Shown here one piece after another: positions 1-6,975 of a stretch of DNA of 12,374 nt. The translations under genes were made by a program, and so were the position numbers. How positions within the stretch are numbered: the first letter of the stretch is position 1; every line of letters begins with the position of its first letter. The notes under the pieces are model-generated. The model was not told where the DNA came from and searched no databases. It saw only the letters and a list, made by a program, of their open reading frames with translations. The DNA is from UBA12276 sp041476285 (GTDB taxonomy: Archaea; Micrarchaeota; Micrarchaeia; Micrarchaeales; Micrarchaeaceae). The DNA is taken from positions 1 through 12,374 of the forward strand of contig JBGOTD010000017.1 in assembly GCA_041476285.1 (NCBI GenBank). The letters are read 5' to 3'.

Positions 1-94
1 CAAGAATAAGAAATGTCAGGGATTAAAACTAAAGTTACTATGACTGGCCAAGGCGAATTAATCAAGTTTGGGGAATAAAAACAAGGGGCTGGAA

Positions 95-1018
95 ATGGTA
101 GAAAAATTAGATTATTTCAAAAAATTATACATCAATGAGATGCTCCACTATCTTGTGTTCCAAAAACTTGCCCAAATAGAAAAAGATGTGCAAATAAAGC
201 ACACACTTGAAGAACTTGCAGATGTTGAGATAAAGCATTCAAAAATCTGGAAAGAGATTCCTCGTGTCGAAAAAAAATTTGACGAGGACTATGGAAATCT
301 ATTCCTTATAAACGCAATAGGTGAGATACGAAAACTCATCGGCCTGCAGCTGACCGTAAAGATTATGGAATACGAAGAGGTATCACTTGAAAGGAAGCTT
401 GATTATAACTTAAGTGAACTTGAACTTAGCCAGAAGGAAAAAGATGTCATTAAGAAGATAAAAAAATCAGAAAGCGAAAAAGAGGATCCATTAAAGGACA
501 GGCTGCTCAAATACAGCCCTATGCTGAACAACATAAGGAGCATAATCCTTGGAATGAACGACGGCCTTGTAGAAATACTTGGTGCTGTAGCCGGATTTGC
601 AGTAGCGCTTAGGCAGCCGTTGCTTGTTCTTGTGGCAGGCATGATAGTGGCAATTGCTGGCACCCTCTCAATGGCAGGCGGCTCTTACCTTTCTATCGAA
701 TACGAGAAAAGCGTATACAAGACAAAGACAACAGATTCTGCAAAGGCCTCAGCTTTCTACACTGGCCTTGCCTATATAATAGGGTCAGCATTTCCTCTTG
801 TCCCGTTTGTTCTTGGATTTAGCGGATATTATGCGATACTGCTTTCCATAATAATAACTGCAATAGTGTTGACTTTTGTCTCCATACTCATCTCTATAGT
901 GAGTGATACCAGCATAAAACGACGCATACTCAGAACCCTCATAATATCCCTTGGGATTGTTATGGTTACAATGGCACTTGGATTTTATGCGAGGAACGTA
1001 CTCCACATAAATATTTAA
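95..1018 (+). CDS. Ferritin-like/VIT1-CCC1 fusion, MbfA-like iron (manganese) transporter
   Basis: Predicted integral membrane protein that moves Fe2+ (possibly Mn2+) across the membrane; bacterial MbfA proteins of this architecture export iron and limit oxidative stress. Seen, numbered from ATG 95 (307 aa): residues 5-135 form a helical ferritin/rubrerythrin-like domain with E15 and E45-x-x-H48 as first-half di-iron ligands and a Glu cluster near 92-95. In the second half the expected ExxH seems to read E126-x-x-K129, which is unusual. Residues 148-302 are a VIT1/CCC1 domain with about five helices, the signature GMNDGLVE (N155, D156) in helix 1 and SMAGGSYLS (M193) in helix 2; these correspond to the Asp and Met metal-path residues known for plant VIT1. 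The cytoplasmic loop after helix 2 is short, as expected when the ferritin-like domain replaces it. ATG 95 is preferred because AGGGG lies 6 bases upstream; an in-frame TTG at 68 (316 aa) has no such site. Whether it exports or imports is inferred. Confidence 0.88.
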   Translation: MVEKLDYFKKLYINEMLHYLVFQKLAQIEKDVQIKHTLEELADVEIKHSKIWKEIPRVEKKFDEDYGNLFLINAIGEIRKLIGLQLTVKIMEYEEVSLERKLDYNLSELELSQKEKDVIKKIKKSESEKEDPLKDRLLKYSPMLNNIRSIILGMNDGLVEILGAVAGFAVALRQPLLVLVAGMIVAIAGTLSMAGGSYLSIEYEKSVYKTKTTDSAKASAFYTGLAYIIGSAFPLVPFVLGFSGYYAILLSIIITAIVLTFVSILISIVSDTSIKRRILRTLIISLGIVMVTMALGFYARNVLHINI

Positions 1019-1042
1019 AATAATCTCGCTAATTGCAGATAG

Positions 1043-1052
1043 GCATAAATAC
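1043..1052 (+). promoter_or_regulatory. Candidate TATA box of the UPF0147-PolD operon
   Basis: GCATAAATAC lies about 43 bases before the UPF0147 ATG. Transcription starting about 25 bases downstream would leave a leader of roughly 20 bases, enough to include the GGGGTG ribosome-binding site at 1084-1089. A second AT-rich element, TTTAAAATAA, overlaps the stop codon of the iron transporter at 1014-1023 and is an alternative. Inferred from spacing only. Confidence 0.35.
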
Positions 1053-1094
1053 ATTCATAACAATATTATACTGTCTAATTTCTGGGGTGCTGTT

Positions 1095-1364
1095 ATGGAC
1101 GACAAAGAGGTAGCTGAACTTATAGACCAAATAAAAAGGCAGATGGACTTTCTGCTTAACGATACTAGCGTTCCAAAGAACGTAAAGAGTGCGATAAAGG
1201 AGGCAAAAGACCATTTGAATACAGAGGAGGACTACGTTGTAAGGGTCTCATCAGCAATATACAACATCGATTCCATAAGCAATGACATAAACCTGCCTGC
1301 ACAAGCTAGAACAGGTGTCTGGAGCATACTCAGCATGTTAGAGTCGATAAAGACCAGTAGTTGA
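1095..1364 (+). CDS. UPF0147 family protein
   Basis: Small (89 aa) all-helical archaeal protein of the UPF0147 family; its biochemical role is unknown. The family signature runs through the whole chain: a helix with VAELIDQIKRQ, then VPKNVKSAIKEAK (residues 26-38), a loop with LNTEEDYVVRVSSAI, and the hallmark ISNDINLPAQARTGVW segment (around 61-76) followed by a last helix ending near LESIK. No Cys, no signal peptide and no membrane segment, so it is cytosolic. The ATG is preceded by GGGGTG at a spacing that fits the archaeal 16S 3' end. It is first in a three-gene cluster; its TGA is one base before the DP1 ATG, so co-transcription and translational coupling with PolD are likely. This gives a genomic hint, not proof, of a role at the replisome. 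Confidence 0.92.
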   Translation: MDDKEVAELIDQIKRQMDFLLNDTSVPKNVKSAIKEAKDHLNTEEDYVVRVSSAIYNIDSISNDINLPAQARTGVWSILSMLESIKTSS

Positions 1365-1365
1365 T

Positions 1366-2871
1366 ATGGTTGGTGAAAATTCTGTCAAAGAGCTCGTAAA
1401 AAGACTTTCAAAACTAGGCGTCCTTGTTGCGGCAGATGTAAATCCAGAAAGCCTTGACGGATTCAACATAGACGACATTGCATCGAGGATAATAGAAAGG
1501 AGAGTTTCTGATTCTAGCTTAAATATAGTAAACCGACTCGAGATAGAAAATATAGTAGAGGAGATAAAGCTCGAAAAGGCTCCAAAGCCGATTGAGATAA
1601 TTCAAAAGCCGGAATACAGAGCTTACGCATCAGAGATAGATGCAAATTACAGTGTCAACAACAAGGAGATAGAATACTCAAACGGCACCGTAGACGAATT
1701 TGTGTCTCATTTCAGAAGCAGGCTTCAGAAGCTTAAGGTGGTCATAGAGCAACACAGGGGCAGCCTCAATGGCATGATCACCAATCTTGAAAGCCTTAAT
1801 TCATATTCGAGCGGAAGAGAGGTAACTGTAATCGGCATAATATTGAACAAGATAACCACAAAGAACGGAAACATAATGGCCGTAATAGACGATGAGACAT
1901 CAGAGGCAAAAATAATGTTCATGAATGGCACATCAACTCAGGCAAAAGACCTTTTTGAAAAGGCAAGGCACCTTGTAAATGACGAGGTCATAGCGATAAA
2001 AGGCAAGATTTCCGGTCCATTTGTAATAGCGAAGGAGCTTGTATGGCCTGACGTCCCGATACAGGAAAGAAAGCAGATAGAGGAGGACGTATCAATAGCA
2101 TTCATATCGGATATCCAAATAGGCAGCAAACTTTTCATGGAAAAGAATTTCACAAATTTCATAAAATGGTTAAACGGCAACTACGATGAAATGTCTGATG
2201 TTGCAAGCAAGATAAAGTACCTGGTTGTGGGTGGCGATTCGGTCGACGGGATAGGGGTATATCCTAACCAGGACAGAGATCTGGCGATCCTTGACATCTA
2301 TGCACAGTACAAGATGTTCTTCAACTTCATGAGCATGGTGCCTGATTATATACATATATTTGTAATACCTGGCAACCATGATGCTGTTCAAAGGGCAGAG
2401 CCCCAGCCGCAACTAAGCCCAGAACTCATAGGCGACTTCAAAGCGGACAACGTTCACATACTTCCTAATCCAAGCTTTCTTACACTGCATGGCATTGATG
2501 TGCTTGCCTATCATGGCACATCTCTCGATTCTGTGATAAGGGCGATCCCAGGAACAAATTACGCAAATCCCGAAAGGGCAATGACGGAAATACTAAAAAG
2601 AAGGCACCTCTCTCCGATATGGGGTGGAAATATAATAGTTCCCAGCAAGAACGACAATCTTGTAATAGAGAAAGTGCCGGACATCCTGCATATGGGACAC
2701 GTCCACAAGAATTGCATAGCAAATTACCATGGCGTTGACATAATAAACAGTGGGACGTGGCAGGCAACAACAGATTACCAACTTGTACAGGGCCATGTAC
2801 CAAGCCCGTGCATAGTTCCAGTATACGAGGCAAAGAGCAACAAGTTCATAAACATAAATTTCAACAGGTAG
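1366..2871 (+). CDS. polB: DNA polymerase D (Pol II) small subunit DP1, Mre11-like 3'-5' exonuclease
   Basis: Small subunit of the archaeal replicative polymerase PolD; it supplies proofreading exonuclease activity and stabilises DP2. Seen (501 aa): an N-terminal helical domain (about 1-65), a low-complexity linker, an OB-fold (about 150-230, REVTVIGIILNK to ELVWPDVP), then a calcineurin-like phosphodiesterase domain (about 243-475). Metal motifs are GGDSVDG (D291, D294), GNHD (N337, H338), YHG (H383) and GHVH (H445, H447). The first motif reads SDIQIGS: D249 is present, but the usual His of D-x-H is Gln251 (CAA at 2116-2118, a one-base change from a His codon). This could weaken metal binding and proofreading. 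The start one base after the UPF0147 stop has no clear Shine-Dalgarno site, so coupled initiation is likely. Length is normal for the shorter DP1 forms. DP2 begins 4 bases after the stop. The call is secure; effect of Gln251 is inferred. Confidence 0.96.
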   Translation: MVGENSVKELVKRLSKLGVLVAADVNPESLDGFNIDDIASRIIERRVSDSSLNIVNRLEIENIVEEIKLEKAPKPIEIIQKPEYRAYASEIDANYSVNNKEIEYSNGTVDEFVSHFRSRLQKLKVVIEQHRGSLNGMITNLESLNSYSSGREVTVIGIILNKITTKNGNIMAVIDDETSEAKIMFMNGTSTQAKDLFEKARHLVNDEVIAIKGKISGPFVIAKELVWPDVPIQERKQIEEDVSIAFISDIQIGSKLFMEKNFTNFIKWLNGNYDEMSDVASKIKYLVVGGDSVDGIGVYPNQDRDLAILDIYAQYKMFFNFMSMVPDYIHIFVIPGNHDAVQRAEPQPQLSPELIGDFKADNVHILPNPSFLTLHGIDVLAYHGTSLDSVIRAIPGTNYANPERAMTEILKRRHLSPIWGGNIIVPSKNDNLVIEKVPDILHMGHVHKNCIANYHGVDIINSGTWQATTDYQLVQGHVPSPCIVPVYEAKSNKFININFNR

Positions 2872-2875
2872 CTTC

Positions 2876-5800
2876 ATGGAACCAAACGAATATTTCGAGG
2901 GGCTTAAAAGAGATTTCAATAGTGCATACGTTGTAGCTTCCAAAGCAAGAGAAAAAGGATATGACCCTGAAAAATTCGTTGAAATAAAACCCGCACCAGA
3001 CCTTGCATCAAGAGTCGAGGGAATAATAGGAATAGAAGGGCTTGCCGCAATGATAAAAGCGAGGGCTGAGGGCAGGAGCAGGCAGCAACTTGCTTTCGAG
3101 ATTGTTAAGGAAATATGCACGGGAAACACATTCAGCAGCAAAACAACAGAGGAAAAGCTGACAACTGCAGTCAGGGTAGGCCTTGCGATACTGACCGATG
3201 CGGTTGTGGTTGCTTCCACAGAAGGCATACAGGGAGTAGAACTCCATAAAAACGGAGAGGGCTCAGATTATGTCGCTGTGGTCTATGCGGGTCCGATTAG
3301 AGGAGCAGGTGGCACCGGTGCGGCCATGTCAGTGGCATTGGCAGACTATGCCAGGAAGTTATTCGGCATAGGCTCATACAAGGCAACACAATCTGAAGTT
3401 GAAAGATGCGTCGAAGAGATGCAGATATACCATTCAAGAATCGCAAGGCTCCAGTATTATCCTTCAGAGGGAGACATGAGGATCATACTAGAGAACCTGA
3501 GCGTTTGCGTTGACGGGCTGCCGACAGAAAGAATAGAGATAAACATCCACAGGAACATAAAGCGCTTTGACAAAAATGGCAAGGAGCAAATGCTAACCAA
3601 CAAGGTGCGCGGCGGCATAGGGCTTGTAATATGCGAGGGCATAGCCCAAAAGGCCAAGAGCGTGCTCAAGTACACAAAGGCAGCCGAGCTAGACTGGGGC
3701 TGGCTGAACAATATAATAAAGTTTGAAAAGAGCTCGGGTCAGAAGGACGAGAGCAAGGACAAAGGCAGTACTGTATTCTTACAGGAGCTCGTTGCAGGAA
3801 GGCCTGTATTGGCATATCCTGGAAGGAACGGAAGCTTCAGGCTCAGGTACGGCAGATCCAGGCTCACAGGGATTGCGGCAAAGGGCTTCAGCCCGGCATC
3901 CATGATTATACTGGACGAATTCATAGCATGTGGAACTCAATTGAGGATAGAGAAACCGGGAAAGGGCTGCGTCGCCGCGCCTGTAGACAGCATAGAGGGC
4001 CCGTTCGTCAAGCTGAATACAGGGGAGGCCCTAAGGGTAAATGACACTGACCAGGCAAAGAGCCTGAAGAATAGGGTAGCAAAGATAATCTCTGTTGGAG
4101 ACATACTTGTCACCTATGGCGATTTCAAAAAGTCGAACACACCACTGCAACCCACAAGTTATGTTGAAGAATATTGGTTTGAGCAGCTCAAGGCTACTGG
4201 ATACAAGGGCAACCCGCCAGATCCGATGAGCTTCAAAGATGCATTCGAGATATCCTTGCAGAACAATGTGCCGATGCATCCGCTTTACATATACGATTAC
4301 ACTGACATAAGCACGAAGGAGCTGATAGATCTCTCAAATGCAATATCCATATCCCAGATAGAAAAAAGCAGCAATAAAATATTTGACGTAAGTGCAATAA
4401 AACTCCTGAAGGGCAATGGCGAGATTTTCATTGCGGAGACACTGGAAAGGCTTTGCATACCTCACATAGAAAGTGAAACCTTTGTAACGTTGGAAAAAGA
4501 CCATGCACAAAGCCTTCTTGCATCCCTGGGCTTTGCCAAAGGGACGGAATTGTACATGGAAGGCACGCAGAATTATGACGAAAGCAAGACGGCACTTGAA
4601 AACATAAATGCGGTTGCGCAGTTCAGGGTAATGAAAAGATCCACAAGGATAGGCGGAAGGATAGGCAGGCCTGAAAAGGCAAAGGAGCGGCTTATGAAGC
4701 CAGCCCCTAACGTGCTATTTCCTGTAGGAGAATTCGGCGGCAAGGAAAGGAGCCTCTTCAAAGCCTATAACAACGAGAAGAAGAAATTCGGCAACGCCGG
4801 GATAAGCATAGAGATAGCAAAGTACAGGTGCATTGCAGGCAAGGAGATATTGTGTCTGCCATATTGCAACAGGCACAAATCATTGGCAAAGCTGGAATAC
4901 CTCTGCTCAAGCTGCGGAAGGCTTACGGACAAACAACTATGCCCTTACTGCGGAAGCAAGGCGTATGCAAAGGAGCAAAGGACGATAAACATAAAGGAAA
5001 TGATAGATTCCGCAATGAAGGAGATGGACATAAGCGCATTGAGCAAGAACCTAAAGGGAGTAAAAGGCCTGATGAACAGGGACAAGATGCCCGAGCCGAT
5101 AGAGAAGGGGTTGCTTCGCGCAATGAACAACATACACATATTCAAGGACGGCACATCGAGGTTCGACGCCACCGACATGCCGATTACACACTTCTATCCC
5201 AAGGAGATGTCCGTGAGCGTAGAGAGGCTCAGGGAATTGGGCTATGACAAGGACTATTTAGGCAATGAGCTTACAAGCGAAGAGCAGCTTATCGAGATAT
5301 TCCCGCAGGATGTCATAATAAACAAGGACGGTGCGCAGTGCATGCTAAATATTGCAAAGTTCATGGACCAGCTGCTTGTCAAGTTCTATAAGCTTGAGCC
5401 GTTCTACGGCATAAGCACTGCAGATGAGCTCGTGGGACATCATGTGATAACACTAGCCCCGCACACGAGCGCAGGGGTGCTTTGCAGGATAATAGGGTTT
5501 ACAGATGCCCATGTGGGTTTTGCGCATCCCTATGTAATATCCGCAAGAAGGAGGAACTGCGATGGAGACGAAGACACCACTATGCTTCTGCTTGACGCAC
5601 TGATAAACTTCTCAAGGAGCTACCTTCCTGTAACTATCGGCGGCACCATGGACGCGCCCCTCATACTGACAATAAATCTTGACATATCCGAGATAGACGA
5701 CGAAGTGCACGAGATGGAAGTGATTGAAAACTACGGGCTCGAATTTTATGACAAGACAAACCAGTACCTCCCGCCATCAGACGCTTCTGTAGAAATCGTA

Positions 5801-6322
5801 AGGAACAGGTTGAAGAAAGAGGAATTCAAGAACCTGAGATTCACACATCTCAGCGGCATAAAATCGATAACGGACTGCCCTCACAAGAGCATATACACAA
5901 AGCTCAACAGCATGAAGGAGAAAATAGAGGCCCAGTTCAGGCTGATGGACATGCTCTACAGCGTGGACAGGGCGGATTCTGCAAAAAGGCTTCTGCTGAG
6001 TCATTTCATACCTGATCTAATCGGCAACATGCATTCATTTTCAAGGCAGGGATTCAGATGTGTTGCATGCAATGCAAAATACAGAAGGGTGCCTCTGGTG
6101 GGCAAGTGCACAAGATGCAAGGGGAAGCTGGTGCTCACGATATCAAAAGGCAGCATAGAGAAATACCTTACAATGGCAATAGACCTTGCAAACAGGTACA
6201 ATCTGGAACCCTACATCAAGCAAAGGTTGTTGCTGATAAAGGAGGAGATAAGCAACGTATTCGGCAGCAGCGTAGAGGCAGCCGTGCCAGTAAAGCAGTT
6301 CAACCTATCAAGGTTCATGTAG
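2876..6322 (+). CDS. polC: DNA polymerase D (Pol II) large subunit DP2, catalytic
   Basis: Catalytic subunit of PolD, which extends primers at the archaeal replication fork. It folds on double-psi beta-barrels like multisubunit RNA polymerases. Seen (1148 aa): conserved N-terminal blocks ARAEGRSRQQLAFEI (63-77) and YAGPIRGAGGTGAAMSVALADY (137-158); GRPVLAYPGRNGSFRLRYGRSR (308-329); GGRIGRPEKAKERLMKPAP (593-611) leading into LFPVGEFGG; a Cys4 zinc site (C677, C680, C689, C692) with extra Cys at 652, 660 and 664; the active site RRRNCDGDED with metal-binding D896 and D898; and a second Cys4 zinc site (C1062, C1065, C1078, C1081). The last eight residues, QFNLSRFM (1141-1148), fit a PCNA-interacting PIP box. 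No intein interrupts the active site, where PolD large subunits sometimes carry one. The ATG is preceded by AGGT at 2867-2870, inside the end of DP1, so the two subunits are likely translated together in matching amounts. Confidence 0.98.
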   Translation: MEPNEYFEGLKRDFNSAYVVASKAREKGYDPEKFVEIKPAPDLASRVEGIIGIEGLAAMIKARAEGRSRQQLAFEIVKEICTGNTFSSKTTEEKLTTAVRVGLAILTDAVVVASTEGIQGVELHKNGEGSDYVAVVYAGPIRGAGGTGAAMSVALADYARKLFGIGSYKATQSEVERCVEEMQIYHSRIARLQYYPSEGDMRIILENLSVCVDGLPTERIEINIHRNIKRFDKNGKEQMLTNKVRGGIGLVICEGIAQKAKSVLKYTKAAELDWGWLNNIIKFEKSSGQKDESKDKGSTVFLQELVAGRPVLAYPGRNGSFRLRYGRSRLTGIAAKGFSPASMIILDEFIACGTQLRIEKPGKGCVAAPVDSIEGPFVKLNTGEALRVNDTDQAKSLKNRVAKIISVGDILVTYGDFKKSNTPLQPTSYVEEYWFEQLKATGYKGNPPDPMSFKDAFEISLQNNVPMHPLYIYDYTDISTKELIDLSNAISISQIEKSSNKIFDVSAIKLLKGNGEIFIAETLERLCIPHIESETFVTLEKDHAQSLLASLGFAKGTELYMEGTQNYDESKTALENINAVAQFRVMKRSTRIGGRIGRPEKAKERLMKPAPNVLFPVGEFGGKERSLFKAYNNEKKKFGNAGISIEIAKYRCIAGKEILCLPYCNRHKSLAKLEYLCSSCGRLTDKQLCPYCGSKAYAKEQRTINIKEMIDSAMKEMDISALSKNLKGVKGLMNRDKMPEPIEKGLLRAMNNIHIFKDGTSRFDATDMPITHFYPKEMSVSVERLRELGYDKDYLGNELTSEEQLIEIFPQDVIINKDGAQCMLNIAKFMDQLLVKFYKLEPFYGISTADELVGHHVITLAPHTSAGVLCRIIGFTDAHVGFAHPYVISARRRNCDGDEDTTMLLLDALINFSRSYLPVTIGGTMDAPLILTINLDISEIDDEVHEMEVIENYGLEFYDKTNQYLPPSDASVEIVRNRLKKEEFKNLRFTHLSGIKSITDCPHKSIYTKLNSMKEKIEAQFRLMDMLYSVDRADSAKRLLLSHFIPDLIGNMHSFSRQGFRCVACNAKYRRVPLVGKCTRCKGKLVLTISKGSIEKYLTMAIDLANRYNLEPYIKQRLLLIKEEISNVFGSSVEAAVPVKQFNLSRFM

Positions 6323-6358
6323 CGAATCAGACAGATCACAAAGCGCGAGCATGCTGAA

Positions 6359-6889
6359 TTAAATCGTTCTTTTGCTTTTGAACCTGTGTCCTAAAATCAT
6401 CACAAATGCAGATATCAACGCAACGAACAAGCCGGGCCCCAAACCCCAGGACGCAGTAGTGCCAAATACATTCATAGTTCCGGCTAATAGTGAAACTCCT
6501 GCTGTATAAATTAAGACAAATACGAACACGGAAACTGCGGCAAGTACCACTATGCCTGCACATACTTCATACAATACTGACTTCGGACTTATTATGCCGC
6601 TTGCAATGCCGAGTAATCCGCCAATGATAACCAAGAGTATTACAACAGGAATGAGAAAGGCACACCTTGAATAATTAATCCCGAAAGTGGTATAGTTTAT
6701 TGGCACTCCTGGAGATCCTGCCTCTTCAATCGGCGATATGTTGTAGATCAATCTGCTTGAATTGCCCAGCAACGAGATCATAGGATTCAACGACTGAAAA
6801 GAAACCGTGCTATAATAGGAAAACCACCATGTAAGCGAAAGCGAAACAATAGCTAGAACGCCTCCAAGAATTATCCAGAATCTTGCCAT
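6359..6889 (-). CDS. Uncharacterised four-helix membrane protein with sequon-rich outer loop
   Basis: Family not recognised. Seen (176 aa): four likely membrane helices at about 4-26, 76-100, 107-137 and 150-167. The loop between helices 1 and 2 (27-75) holds four N-glycosylation sequons, N43-S-S, N50-I-S, N65-Y-T and N72-Y-S, and one Cys at 76. The C-terminal tail HRFKSKRTI is basic. By the positive-inside rule both ends would be cytoplasmic, leaving the sequon loop outside, where archaeal N-glycosylation takes place. The start ATG has no Shine-Dalgarno site, so a leaderless or very short-leader transcript is likely. It is convergent with DP2 (36-base gap) and divergent from the GT-C glycosyltransferase, so it could serve the same envelope pathway; that link is only positional. 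A real gene is supported by consistent hydrophobic pattern and length; no function is claimed. Confidence 0.75.
   Translation of the reverse strand: MARFWIILGGVLAIVSLSLTWWFSYYSTVSFQSLNPMISLLGNSSRLIYNISPIEEAGSPGVPINYTTFGINYSRCAFLIPVVILLVIIGGLLGIASGIISPKSVLYEVCAGIVVLAAVSVFVFVLIYTAGVSLLAGTMNVFGTTASWGLGPGLFVALISAFVMILGHRFKSKRTI
6364..6380 (+). terminator. Possible T-rich termination tract after DP2
   Basis: About 42 bases past the DP2 stop codon the plus strand reads CGTTCTTTTGCTTTTG, a T-rich stretch of the kind at which archaeal RNA polymerase can stop. It lies inside the last codons of the convergent membrane-protein gene. No convincing hairpin accompanies it. Weak evidence. Confidence 0.3.
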
Positions 6890-6925
6890 ATATTGATAGT
6901 GGTATACGGATTAATAAGAATTGAG

Positions 6926-6933
6926 TTTTAAAA
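6926..6933. promoter_or_regulatory. Shared palindromic TATA-like element of the divergent gene pair
   Basis: TTTTAAAA is its own reverse complement and sits between two divergent genes. It lies 37 bases before the minus-strand ATG at 6889 and 43-50 bases before the plus-strand start at 6976. Starting about 25 bases away in each direction, it would give short leaders for both genes. It may therefore act as a two-way promoter core. For the minus gene, TTATTAAT (6912-6919 on the opposite strand) is an alternative box at leaderless spacing. Confidence 0.35.
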
Positions 6934-6975
6934 TTAATTGGTCACAAGGCCAAGCTTCCTGATGTGATATCTCAA

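Noticed and set aside
13..78. A 21-codon open frame starting ATG at 13 and ending TAA at 78
   Set aside because: Very short, no ribosome-binding site, and it overlaps the alternative TTG start of the iron transporter. No family recognised.
2593..3228. Long minus-strand open frame across the DP1-DP2 junction
   Set aside because: Antisense to strongly conserved DP1 and DP2 coding sequence; its protein has low-complexity Ser/Val/Leu composition typical of a shadow frame.
4828..5247. Plus-strand open frame of 139 codons in another frame of the DP2 gene
   Set aside because: Covers the DP2 zinc-finger region, which is clearly coding in the main frame; the alternative product is a charged, Gly/Gln/Arg-rich shadow.
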